This document shows positions 14,448 through 23,085 of a DNA stretch of 64,000 nucleotides, piece by piece (the first letter of the stretch is position 1; every line of letters starts with the position of its first letter). Source of the stretch: Leptospira jelokensis (GTDB lineage Bacteria; Spirochaetota; Leptospiria; Leptospirales; Leptospiraceae); the NCBI RefSeq assembly GCF_004769635.1, contig NZ_RQGH01000040.1, positions 65,442 to 129,441 of the forward strand. The letters run 5' to 3'. The notes beneath the pieces were generated by a model. It made no database searches, had not been told where the DNA came from, and saw only the letters and a list, made by a program, of their open reading frames with translations. A program made the position numbers and the translations under genes.

Positions 14448-16312
14448 TTCCAAAACACCTTTTTAAAATCATTTTTAATTTAAATCGAATCCATTCGCTT
14501 TCTGTTTCCATTTTATTTGTCTTAGTTCTCACTTCTTTTTGCAAAAAAGAAAACTCCCTTTCGGAATCGAATTTGGAAGAGGGTAAGTATGATGCGGATA
14601 GTAAAATAAATGTGACCAGTCATCTTTCCCAATCAAAACCAAATGTGATCTGGATTGTGATTGATAGCCTTAGGGGTGACATCATTGGAAATTACAATGT
14701 AACACCTAACATAGATATGTTTGCCAAAGATGGGATCCAATTCCAATACCATTTGGTGAATGCTGCATGGACTCGGCCATCCACACTTGTTTTTTTTACA
14801 GGGAAATATGCTTCCGCCAATCCTGTCAATTTTTGGGATTACCCCACGACAAAATCGGAGGTGCAAGCCTTTTATCGTTCTGAAAAAAAACCATTGCCCA
14901 AAGTATTAAAAGATTCAAAGTATAACACGGTAATGGTGGGAAATAATCCATTCCTTACTGATAAGTATGGACTTGGTGTCGATGTAGGTTTTGATGAGTT
15001 ATACGATTTCTCTAACTACAGTGAAGATACCAAAAAAATCACAAAAAAAACCTTAGAAGTGTTGGAAGCTGTCTCAGCAAAAGAAGATCCTTTCTTTTTG
15101 TTTTTGAATTACAATGATCCCCACAAACCTTATACACCGCCTCCTGGATTCACAAACCGAATCCAAACAAAGGAAAACTTAGACGAACGAAAGTTGAATT
15201 ATTTGGGTGAAGTGGCTTTTGTGGATGAAGAGCTGGGAAAGGTTTTTGAATCAATTAAAACCAAAGGACTTTGGGAAAATTCTCTGATCCTCATCACCGC
15301 CGATCATGGAGAAGTGATGCATTCTTCACATGCGATCTCTCCTTTTACAGGGACCAATACCTATTATGGACATGGACAGGATTTGTTTTTAGAAAATATC
15401 CATGTACCACTTCTTATCAAATTACCAAATTCCAAATTGCAAAAAGCAGTTCAGTCTATGACACGCTCCATTGATTTGTATCCAACCGTTCTTGATTATA
15501 TTGGAATTCCGATACCAAAATCCATCCATGGATTGTCTTTGCGTCCCATCATCGAAGGAAAAGAGACCAACAAACGAACATACTACGGGGAGACAAGGTT
15601 CACGCAAGGGTATGGAGAAGGGAAAGAGTTTTTATTGCAAAGGTCGTACCGGTTTCATGAATTAGGAAAGTTTTGGCAAGGTTCAGTTGGAAACGAGTTT
15701 TATTTGTATTTTGATACAACGTCTGATCCGAACCAAGAAAGACCCATTCGGATCAACCACATGGATTCTATCGGCGAACTAAAATTAAATGCAGCATTAG
15801 AGAAAAAAATGAAAAGGTTTTGGAAACAAATTCGTTCGATGGAACCAAAACTTCCAATGTATCACCTATGGGTGAACCCAAGTCCTACTGCAACTGAATC
15901 AGAAATTCAGATTTCTGTTCCGAGTGGCATCATCCGTTTGGAAAATCTTCCATCCAATGTGATTGTCGAAGAAAAAGGGAAATTCGTAAAACTCAAAACC
16001 AAGGATCAAGTTCCGTTTCAAATTAGTTTTGAAGTATACCCTGATGTGAGTTTTCCTGAATTCAAAGTTTGGATGGGGAAACAAGAAGTCGCAAAATCGG
16101 ATATCCGAATCGGTTATTTTGGTGTGAATCTTTCGGCGTGTAAGAGGGACTGTGATCTGTTATACGAATCGCAATCCTTTCGGCCAATCATCCACCCACA
16201 AACAAAGGTTCATTTTTGGAAAGAAGGTGGCCTAAAAAAATCCTACGAAAACAAACAAGAACTTGGAACTGATGCATTGGACATACTAAAAAAACAAGGG
16301 TATGTGCAATAA
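14444..16312 (+). CDS. Sulfatase-fold lipoprotein (alkaline phosphatase superfamily)
   Basis: 622 residues from a TTG start that overlaps the SMR stop; no in-frame ATG precedes the signal peptide. A basic N-region, hydrophobic core and L-T-S-F-C (Cys33) make a likely lipoprotein. The catalytic domain has N-V-I-W-I-V-I-D-S-L-R-G-D (metal Asp74), the active-site segment A-A-W-T-R-P-S-T-L-V-F-F-T-G (about 108-120) and L-I-T-A-D-H-G-E near 285. The nucleophile position two residues before P-S is Thr110, not the Cys/Ser that becomes formylglycine in true sulfatases. This points to a phospho- or phosphoglycerol-type transferase or phosphodiesterase. The C-terminal 150 residues are beta-rich and unrecognised. 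Coupling to the SMR gene suggests envelope modification. Confidence 0.8.
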   Translation: MIPKHLFKIIFNLNRIHSLSVSILFVLVLTSFCKKENSLSESNLEEGKYDADSKINVTSHLSQSKPNVIWIVIDSLRGDIIGNYNVTPNIDMFAKDGIQFQYHLVNAAWTRPSTLVFFTGKYASANPVNFWDYPTTKSEVQAFYRSEKKPLPKVLKDSKYNTVMVGNNPFLTDKYGLGVDVGFDELYDFSNYSEDTKKITKKTLEVLEAVSAKEDPFFLFLNYNDPHKPYTPPPGFTNRIQTKENLDERKLNYLGEVAFVDEELGKVFESIKTKGLWENSLILITADHGEVMHSSHAISPFTGTNTYYGHGQDLFLENIHVPLLIKLPNSKLQKAVQSMTRSIDLYPTVLDYIGIPIPKSIHGLSLRPIIEGKETNKRTYYGETRFTQGYGEGKEFLLQRSYRFHELGKFWQGSVGNEFYLYFDTTSDPNQERPIRINHMDSIGELKLNAALEKKMKRFWKQIRSMEPKLPMYHLWVNPSPTATESEIQISVPSGIIRLENLPSNVIVEEKGKFVKLKTKDQVPFQISFEVYPDVSFPEFKVWMGKQEVAKSDIRIGYFGVNLSACKRDCDLLYESQSFRPIIHPQTKVHFWKEGGLKKSYENKQELGTDALDILKKQGYVQ

Positions 16313-16386
16313 CTACTTTTCTATCCGAATGAATATTTAAACCCATTCACATTGAATCGCACTGGATGGGAATCAAATTCAGATTA

Positions 16387-19300
16387 TCAATCATTGTCGT
16401 TGTTTGTGACTGAAAGATTGGGGATCGTTTCTCCATTAAATCCTGTCCCACCACCTCTCAGAGATCCAAATAAAATTGAATAAAGTACATTCCCATCCAC
16501 CAAACCATCATCCACACCAGTGATCACAATATTTTGAAAGGAATTCCAATCAGTGGATGTAAATGTTAGATTTGAAAGAGAGCTTGTGCCTTCTGCAACA
16601 TTGGAACTTGATACTGCAATGTTTACATTTGTAGTTGGACGTGCCCGTAGCCTAACTTGGAATCGAGACTGACCACCAAGTTCCGTTGTTACTAAATTAG
16701 GTGAAGAGACTAAGCCTCCATGAACGTTGGGAGAGGTGCCACAAGCGGCCATCGGATTTGGATCAATACAGGGAACGATATCGTATAAATTGTAGATGTG
16801 GACTCCTGGAATGGAACTTGGAGTGAGTGCACTGTAAATGGTGGACGGAGAAAATCCAGTTCCAGTTTCACTGGAAGAGATTTGAGGGTTGATGTTATAA
16901 TTTGCATCTAACACGTCGGCTGAGTCTTGGCCAACGATCGTAACCAACTGTCCTGTGCCAAAATTGGATGGAGTAAAAGTCAATGGTGCTGTGGGAAAGG
17001 AAACAAGCCCACCAGGAGTGCTTGAAAAATTAATTGTAACATCGGTTGTGGGTTGTGAATTGAGATAGATGTAAAACTCAGAACTTGCACCCGTTTGGGA
17101 AGTGATAACCGTAGCTGGTGCAAAAGCAGATGTGGTGATGCCTGCGGAATCGTTGTCATTTAACGTGAGTTCGGGGTAATCAGCCGATGGAAAAGGATTC
17201 ACTCCATTGTAAAATCCATCGGTGGAGGTTAGCACTCCCACTTCAATCGGACAAACTACATTGCCATCGTCTACTGAATCGTTAAATGGTGTAACCGTGA
17301 TTGTGTTGTGTGCTCCAATTGTATTCCAATTAGCATTTGTAATGGTGACGGTGTTTGTTGAAATCGAAAACTGTGTGACAGTCGGACCCGTAAACAAAGT
17401 ACATGGGAAACTAGAAGGGATCGAAATTGGGATTGTAACATCATCAGTTGGGGCTTGGCTGAGTAAAATGTAAATGGAAAACGATGCCGCATTTTCTGCG
17501 CGAACCATTACTTGCGGTGTGATGACAGTCACAGGATTTTCAGAGACACTATAATTGACTAGGTTTGCGGTGGTGCCATTACTCCCCACAAAACTATCAT
17601 ACCAAGATGGGAAAGATCCCGTTTCAGCTCCCGAAACAGTGATGTTATAATTTATATTTCCATCACTCAATAGATCTGACACACCAACAATTTCCACTGG
17701 AACAGATGTGCTCCAATTGGTTTCATCAAATACATATTGTTTGGAACCAACAGGAGTTCCACTGTCATTGATCATCCCTTCTGTTGTGTCAGATGTGGAT
17801 AAGGTCACTGTCACAGAATTTCCTGGGATGGGGCGGCTCCCTAATCGTAAACTGTAAAAAGTAGAAAACCCTGACTCAGTCGTAAAGTAAGGTTGTCCTG
17901 TATCCAAAGTGAATAAAATTTTTGGAGATGGGTTGTCGTTATCAGTGATAGTAATGGTTACATCACTTGGATTCATTCCTTCATAGTCAGTGCCAGAACC
18001 GGAAATTGCACCTAATGTAAGTGTATGGGTCCTTGTATTGGATTCATTGATGGAATCATTGACCACAGTGACTGTCACGGTTTGTGCTGTTCCATAATTT
18101 GTATGAGTGAATGTAAGGTTTGCTGGCGAAAAACTATATTGAGTAGAATCAGGTAACGAAAATGTTTCCGCTGTGATGGGGATGGTCACAGAACCACTCG
18201 CACAAGATGCCAAGTTGCCCGGAGTGTCACAGGGAGCTGCATTCAATCGAAGAGTAAACGTTCCATCTGCATCACCTTCTGTTAGATTGAGTGTAGTTGT
18301 GGAAAAGGTAAACCCTTTTGTATCATTGTCTGTGATGGTGACCACCAAATTCCCGTTTGTATCTGTATACCCAGGCACAGCCCCCGTGGGATACAAACCT
18401 GTAAAATAAGATCCATTTGCTTGTGGGATATGAATTGTGACTGGAATATTTCCATCAGCAAAAGAATCTGTCACAGAACGAATCGTGATGGTTTGGGCTA
18501 CATCCCATCCACTTTCACTCGAATTCCCAGTAAAACTCCCTGCCTGTCCGTTGGTGGGAGTAAAGGTGAGTGTACGTGAAGCGGCAACTCCGGAAACACT
18601 ATTGAGTAAAACAGCTTCCGTACCATCAGAAGAGGTGATGGGCCCAATTACGACATTCGAATTCGGTTTTAAAGACAAACGAATTTCAAATGTGATGGTA
18701 GAGGTCCCATTTTCTACTATGGAAGAAGCAGATAAATTTTGAATGCGCACCATAGGTTCGTTGCTATCGGTGTTGATTGCGGTCACGGCTGGGATTGAAA
18801 GAGAATTGTATTTTGTATCAACAGAGGATGAATTTGCAAAATTGATATTTACATTTTGGTCACCATCATCTGTGCCATCTAACACAGATGTGATGGTAAC
18901 GGTTTGCGGTGTATTCCAGTTGGCTGTGGTAAATGATAAAGAAGTTGGTGATACGGTAATCTCTGAAGTATTACTAGAAGAAATTGTTGGTAGGTTCACA
19001 GTTTGGGTGGGTTGTGAATTTAAAACAACAGTAAAAGTTTCAGTAAAGGGAGTACCATTTTCATGAACGACAAGCCCGCCAACAGGAGTCACTGTAATCC
19101 CTGCAGTATCATCGTCAGTTACAGAGAAACTAATTTGTGTTGGAGGTGGGATAACATTGTAAACAGGATCAGCGCTCCCCCCGGTATCCACAGAGCCAAA
19201 CTGTAATACCACTGTCCTTGTATCTTCATCAATGGAGTTATTATTTGTTGTTATTTGGATCAATTGGTCAATGTTCCAATTGGCATTGGTAAACACCAAA

Positions 19301-20646
19301 CTAGCTGTATTCACATTGGTAATGGAATTGTTTTCATTAATTCCAGTGAGGGTGACAGTGGAACCAGGTGGGGGTTGGGAAGAAAGGCGTATTGTAAAAT
19401 TAAGCAAACCACCATTTTCTGAGATGGTCAAACTTCCAGGCGAACTTAAAACAAAACCAGGTACGTCATTATCGGTGTTGGTTACTGTTGGAAATACTGG
19501 TCCCGCCAAACCATTGTAATCTGAGTCTGTTGATGTGGCAGCACTAGAAACGATCGATACTGTCTGTGATCCATCCACAATGAATTCATCCACTCCAGTG
19601 ACCGTTACGATCTTGGGTGTAAACCATTCTGCAGGGGCGAAGCTGAGTGTAGAGGGACTAGTAACTGCTTCAGAGCTCGGAGTCGCCACAATGGAAGGAA
19701 TGGTGACGGTATCTGTAGGAAGTGTATTTAATACCACTCCAAATGACACAGCACCTCCGGCTTCTGTTGTGGTTAAACCAGATAAATTCACTACAGTAAA
19801 ACCAGCAATATCATTATCTACATTGGTACCTGTGATGATTGGAACCACCTTTCCCATGTAAGCTGGATCAAAAGAGATCGTTGGGTCGGCAGAGATTTGG
19901 AATGTGCTATCATCAACACTAAAATCATCGACACCAGTCACTGTTACTGATTGAGGTACATCCCAGTTATTAGGTGTAAAAACAAGTTCAATGGATTCGA
20001 CAGTTGCCTCTGTTGTATCATTTGATACAAAATTCCGAATGTAAACATCTTGCATCGGCCTTGTTTGTAATACGTAAAAAATTTGGCCAGTTTCCCCCGT
20101 TTCTGATGTTAACAGTCCAAAAACAGGACTTGCAGCCACACCAGAAGATTCGTTGTCGGTATTAACTACAATTAGTACTGGTAAACTCTGCGTTGAAAAT
20201 CGGAAGTCAGAAGTTAAGATACTTCCTAATTGTACACGAAAGGTTTGGTTTCCATCTGCCAAGAGATCGTCAACTCCCGCCAAACGAACTGTATGCGGTT
20301 CGTCCCAATTTTCTGGAGTAAAATCGATAAATGTATCGGATAATAAAACTCCTTCTGTGGGATCGGAGATGGTGATTGGTCCAATTCTCACTGAACTGTT
20401 TGGTTCAATGTTCAAACGAAGTATGAATTCTGCTTGTCTTCCATTTTCACTCGTGAATAAAAAATTGGGAGCTTCATAGATCACAGAACCTTGGCCGGCT
20501 GCTTGGACAAAAAACGAGCCGAACAATCTTTGTAGATTAACAGGAGTTACCGATTGGCAGGAAAAAAAGAAGGTTGAGAAGAGGATGAGGGCAAAGGAAA
20601 TTTTTGGTTTGAACACGGTTCCGATTTGTCCTCTTATGCATCCCAT
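16387..20646 (-). CDS. Giant Calx-beta-type repeat lipoprotein
   Basis: 1419 residues, lipoprotein signal F-S-T-F-F-F-S-C (Cys about 30). The rest is about eleven repeats of 110-125 residues, each with the pattern E-x-G-x-x-x-F-x-x-x-L-x-x-x-P, then L-x-F-T-x-x-N-W-x-x-x-Q-x-V-T-V-T-G-V-x-D, then D-G-x-x and an ending such as N-T-D-N-D or I-T-D-N-D. This is the Calx-beta immunoglobulin-like fold, in which acidic ends bind Ca2+. Such proteins work as extracellular stalks or adhesins; here a surface-anchored filament is inferred. The ATG at 20646 has GGGAG 8 bases upstream. The gene ends at the last repeat, without an extra C-terminal domain. The many open frames on the opposite strand are shadows of the repeats. 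Confidence 0.85.
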   Translation of the reverse strand: MGCIRGQIGTVFKPKISFALILFSTFFFSCQSVTPVNLQRLFGSFFVQAAGQGSVIYEAPNFLFTSENGRQAEFILRLNIEPNSSVRIGPITISDPTEGVLLSDTFIDFTPENWDEPHTVRLAGVDDLLADGNQTFRVQLGSILTSDFRFSTQSLPVLIVVNTDNESSGVAASPVFGLLTSETGETGQIFYVLQTRPMQDVYIRNFVSNDTTEATVESIELVFTPNNWDVPQSVTVTGVDDFSVDDSTFQISADPTISFDPAYMGKVVPIITGTNVDNDIAGFTVVNLSGLTTTEAGGAVSFGVVLNTLPTDTVTIPSIVATPSSEAVTSPSTLSFAPAEWFTPKIVTVTGVDEFIVDGSQTVSIVSSAATSTDSDYNGLAGPVFPTVTNTDNDVPGFVLSSPGSLTISENGGLLNFTIRLSSQPPPGSTVTLTGINENNSITNVNTASLVFTNANWNIDQLIQITTNNNSIDEDTRTVVLQFGSVDTGGSADPVYNVIPPPTQISFSVTDDDTAGITVTPVGGLVVHENGTPFTETFTVVLNSQPTQTVNLPTISSSNTSEITVSPTSLSFTTANWNTPQTVTITSVLDGTDDGDQNVNINFANSSSVDTKYNSLSIPAVTAINTDSNEPMVRIQNLSASSIVENGTSTITFEIRLSLKPNSNVVIGPITSSDGTEAVLLNSVSGVAASRTLTFTPTNGQAGSFTGNSSESGWDVAQTITIRSVTDSFADGNIPVTIHIPQANGSYFTGLYPTGAVPGYTDTNGNLVVTITDNDTKGFTFSTTTLNLTEGDADGTFTLRLNAAPCDTPGNLASCASGSVTIPITAETFSLPDSTQYSFSPANLTFTHTNYGTAQTVTVTVVNDSINESNTRTHTLTLGAISGSGTDYEGMNPSDVTITITDNDNPSPKILFTLDTGQPYFTTESGFSTFYSLRLGSRPIPGNSVTVTLSTSDTTEGMINDSGTPVGSKQYVFDETNWSTSVPVEIVGVSDLLSDGNINYNITVSGAETGSFPSWYDSFVGSNGTTANLVNYSVSENPVTVITPQVMVRAENAASFSIYILLSQAPTDDVTIPISIPSSFPCTLFTGPTVTQFSISTNTVTITNANWNTIGAHNTITVTPFNDSVDDGNVVCPIEVGVLTSTDGFYNGVNPFPSADYPELTLNDNDSAGITTSAFAPATVITSQTGASSEFYIYLNSQPTTDVTINFSSTPGGLVSFPTAPLTFTPSNFGTGQLVTIVGQDSADVLDANYNINPQISSSETGTGFSPSTIYSALTPSSIPGVHIYNLYDIVPCIDPNPMAACGTSPNVHGGLVSSPNLVTTELGGQSRFQVRLRARPTTNVNIAVSSSNVAEGTSSLSNLTFTSTDWNSFQNIVITGVDDGLVDGNVLYSILFGSLRGGGTGFNGETIPNLSVTNNDND

Positions 20647-20724
20647 TTAGGGTTCTCCCTCTTTATTCTACGAGAAAAAAGGCCAAAATCAGAAAAAAAT
20701 TTCCAGGAAATGCAATAAAACAAG

Positions 20725-21918
20725 ATGAACCAAAACACAAACCCCAACGCAAAAGGTCCACTTTCAGGCGTAAAAGTCGTCGATTTGTCCTTACTCCTTC
20801 CAGGGCCACTTTGTTCCCAACACCTTGCCGATATGGGAGCCGAAGTCATTAAAATCGAAAACCCTCGTGCCTATGATGGGTCACGGGCAATGTTCAAAGG
20901 CAAAACCGGATACCCCGCCCTCTTTATGATGCTCAACCGAAACAAAAAGGCGATCACTCTCAATTTAAAACGAGAACAAGCCAAAGAAATTTTATTCAAA
21001 CTATTAGAAGATGCTGATATTCTGTTGGAAGGATTTAGGCCTGATGGAATGGATAAAATGGGAATTGGGTATGATGTCCTAAAAGAAAAATTCCCACGTT
21101 TGATTTACTGTGGCATTTCTGGTTATGGGACCAGTGGAAAGTACGTAGACTTTGCTGGACATGATTTGAATTATCTGGCGATCTCTGGTGTCCTTGACCA
21201 AACGGGAAATCCTCCGAGACCTGCCGGTTTCCAAATGGCTGATGTAGGTGGCGGAACACTCACAGCTCTTTCTGCTATCCTTGCTGCTTTGTATTATAGA
21301 GAAAAAACAGGTAAGGGGCAAAAGATTGATATCTCGATGACTGATGCCTCTATCCAATTCATATCCCTTTATGGTGGGATTTTGTCAGCATCTGGTGTTT
21401 CTCCAGAAGCAGGGAATGATATCCTTTCTGGTAAATTACCAAATTATAATGTATATGAAACAAAAGAAGGTAGGTATGTAGCACTCGGTGCTTTGGAAGA
21501 TATGTTTTTCCAAACATTTTTGCGAGCTGCGGGAATGGAAAATTTAACAAAAGAACACCCTATGGTTGAAGAAAACCTCCCTATCATTAAACAAAAGTTA
21601 ACTGATTATTTTAAATCCAAAACCTTTACTGACTTACAACCGATTTTTGACAACACGGATGCTTGTTTGTCTCCAATACTGAATATGAAGGAAGTATCGG
21701 AAGACCAACATATGAAAGATCGAGGGATGGTTCTCGAAAGGAATCATCCAAAATATGGTCCAATCTTACAATTTGGATCTCCTTTTCATTTTTCGGAAAC
21801 ACCATTTGTGTACCGCAATGACCCACCGGAACATGGAGAGCACACCGAGGAAATTTTAACCCAATTGGGGTTTTCCAAAGAGCATATTTCAGGCTTCAAA
21901 AAAGACAGAGTCATCTAA
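20725..21918 (+). CDS. Family III CoA-transferase / alpha-methylacyl-CoA racemase-like
   Basis: 397 residues of the CaiB/BaiF family: G-V-K-V-V-D-L-S-L-L-L-P-G-P near the N-terminus, M-G-A-E-V-I-K-I-E-N-P, L-N-R-N-K-K-A-I-T-L-N-L-K, and G-H-D-L-N-Y-L-A-I-S-G-V-L-D followed by F-Q-M-A-D-V-G-G-G. The G-H-D-x-N-Y and D-x-G-G-G motifs place the catalytic His and Asp as in alpha-methylacyl-CoA racemases rather than in formyl-CoA transferases. It would therefore epimerise branched acyl-CoAs during lipid catabolism, consistent with an organism living on long-chain fatty acids. Divergent from the Calx-beta gene. Confidence 0.88.
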   Translation: MNQNTNPNAKGPLSGVKVVDLSLLLPGPLCSQHLADMGAEVIKIENPRAYDGSRAMFKGKTGYPALFMMLNRNKKAITLNLKREQAKEILFKLLEDADILLEGFRPDGMDKMGIGYDVLKEKFPRLIYCGISGYGTSGKYVDFAGHDLNYLAISGVLDQTGNPPRPAGFQMADVGGGTLTALSAILAALYYREKTGKGQKIDISMTDASIQFISLYGGILSASGVSPEAGNDILSGKLPNYNVYETKEGRYVALGALEDMFFQTFLRAAGMENLTKEHPMVEENLPIIKQKLTDYFKSKTFTDLQPIFDNTDACLSPILNMKEVSEDQHMKDRGMVLERNHPKYGPILQFGSPFHFSETPFVYRNDPPEHGEHTEEILTQLGFSKEHISGFKKDRVI

Positions 21919-21958
21919 CGAATCTTGCTTTTTTTTTCGAACTTCTGTACTTTGTCCT

Positions 21959-21981
21959 AGGGGAGAGGTAAACTCTCCCTT
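21959..21981 (+). other. Strong hairpin before the SbcD-like gene
   Basis: GGGAGAG (21961-21967) pairs perfectly with CTCTCCC (21973-21979) around GTAAA, 14 bases before the ATG at 21994. It lacks a T-run, so it may be a leader structure affecting translation, or the end of the CoA-transferase transcript. Confidence 0.45.
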
Positions 21982-21993
21982 ACACAAATCCAT

Positions 21994-23085
21994 ATGAAGT
22001 TTTTACAAGTATCTGACCTACACCTTTCCTCCTTAACAAAAGAAGAAGAGACCTATTCACTAAACGTCCTCAAGGAAATTATAGAAACTGCAGAATCCAA
22101 AGGCTGTGATCGGGTATTTTTTTGTGGGGATGTTTTCAATCGCTTCCCCGATTTGGAAACCCTACGTTCGCAGTTTATCAAATTGGTTTCTTCGTTTTCT
22201 GGGTATGTGTATTTTTTGCCTGGCAATCATGAAGTATTAGAAAAAAAAGGAAATGAAACTTCATATGCGGCATACGATTGGTCAAAAAAAGTCAGTGTGC
22301 TAAGCGCTCTCCCTTTTACTTTTTTTGAAGATAGCGGAATCGAATTTGTTGCAATCCCTCACCAAGATAACTATTCCGAAATTTTATTAACGCCCCCTCC
22401 ACCAAAAAAATCACAAATACGAATTGGCCTTGCTCATGGGACCGTGTCAGGGATGAGCTTTACCGGTTTACAAGAAGAGGAAGAAGAAGGTGGTTCTTAT
22501 TTGGATCCAAATCTATTACAAATTTTGGATTTGGATTATCTTGCAATCGGACATTTACATAGACACCGCTTTGGAACTGTTGGAAAATGTAATGTTGGTT
22601 ATGCGGGATCATCCCGCGTTTGGCGAAAGGGTGAGTTTGGGCCACGGGGTGGCATTATCATTGAAATTGAAAATGGCAAATTACAAACCGAATTCATTCC
22701 ATGGAAATCAGCTGGTGAATACCGTGAAATCATTGTTAACTTAGATACTGATGGAAATCCGGAACTTGGAGTCGATGAGTATTTGGCAAATACATCCCCC
22801 AATGATTGGATTTGTTTTCGATTCGTAGGGTATGTGGATTCCATGGACGGAAAACAAAAGTTCCAAGAAACCATCGAAAGAGAATGGAAACAGAAATTTC
22901 GAATTTGTGAATTTGATCCCGATGAAACCCAAGTTTTTGTCCTGCAAAATATTTCGGAAAATGAATTCATCAAACAATTTTTAGAGAAAATGGAAGAACG
23001 GAAAAACCAAATGGATCCTGGTCTCTGGAGGTTCACTCGTGTAACAGGGATTCGGTTTATTTTGGATGGGGGAAAAGTAAAATGA
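21994..23085 (+). CDS. SbcD/Mre11/YhaO-like metallophosphoesterase
   Basis: 363 residues with calcineurin-type metal motifs: Q-V-S-D-L-H-L-S (residues 6-13), F-F-C-G-D-V-F-N-R, L-P-G-N-H-E, G-L-A-H-G-T-V-S-G, and A-I-G-H-L-H-R-H, all as in the nuclease subunit of Rad50-Mre11 (SbcCD) complexes. The enzyme would be an exo/endonuclease acting on DNA ends or hairpins together with the ATPase encoded next. The stop overlaps the ATPase start (ATGA), so stoichiometric synthesis is likely. Gene order and the partner's membrane segments resemble the Firmicutes yhaO-yhaN pair more than classical sbcD-sbcC. Confidence 0.82.
   Translation: MKFLQVSDLHLSSLTKEEETYSLNVLKEIIETAESKGCDRVFFCGDVFNRFPDLETLRSQFIKLVSSFSGYVYFLPGNHEVLEKKGNETSYAAYDWSKKVSVLSALPFTFFEDSGIEFVAIPHQDNYSEILLTPPPPKKSQIRIGLAHGTVSGMSFTGLQEEEEEGGSYLDPNLLQILDLDYLAIGHLHRHRFGTVGKCNVGYAGSSRVWRKGEFGPRGGIIIEIENGKLQTEFIPWKSAGEYREIIVNLDTDGNPELGVDEYLANTSPNDWICFRFVGYVDSMDGKQKFQETIEREWKQKFRICEFDPDETQVFVLQNISENEFIKQFLEKMEERKNQMDPGLWRFTRVTGIRFILDGGKVK

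Noticed and set aside
17222..20479. Series of plus-strand frames of 80-108 residues
   Set aside because: They lie antisense to the repeat-rich Calx-beta gene and recur with the same period, so they are shadows of the repeats.
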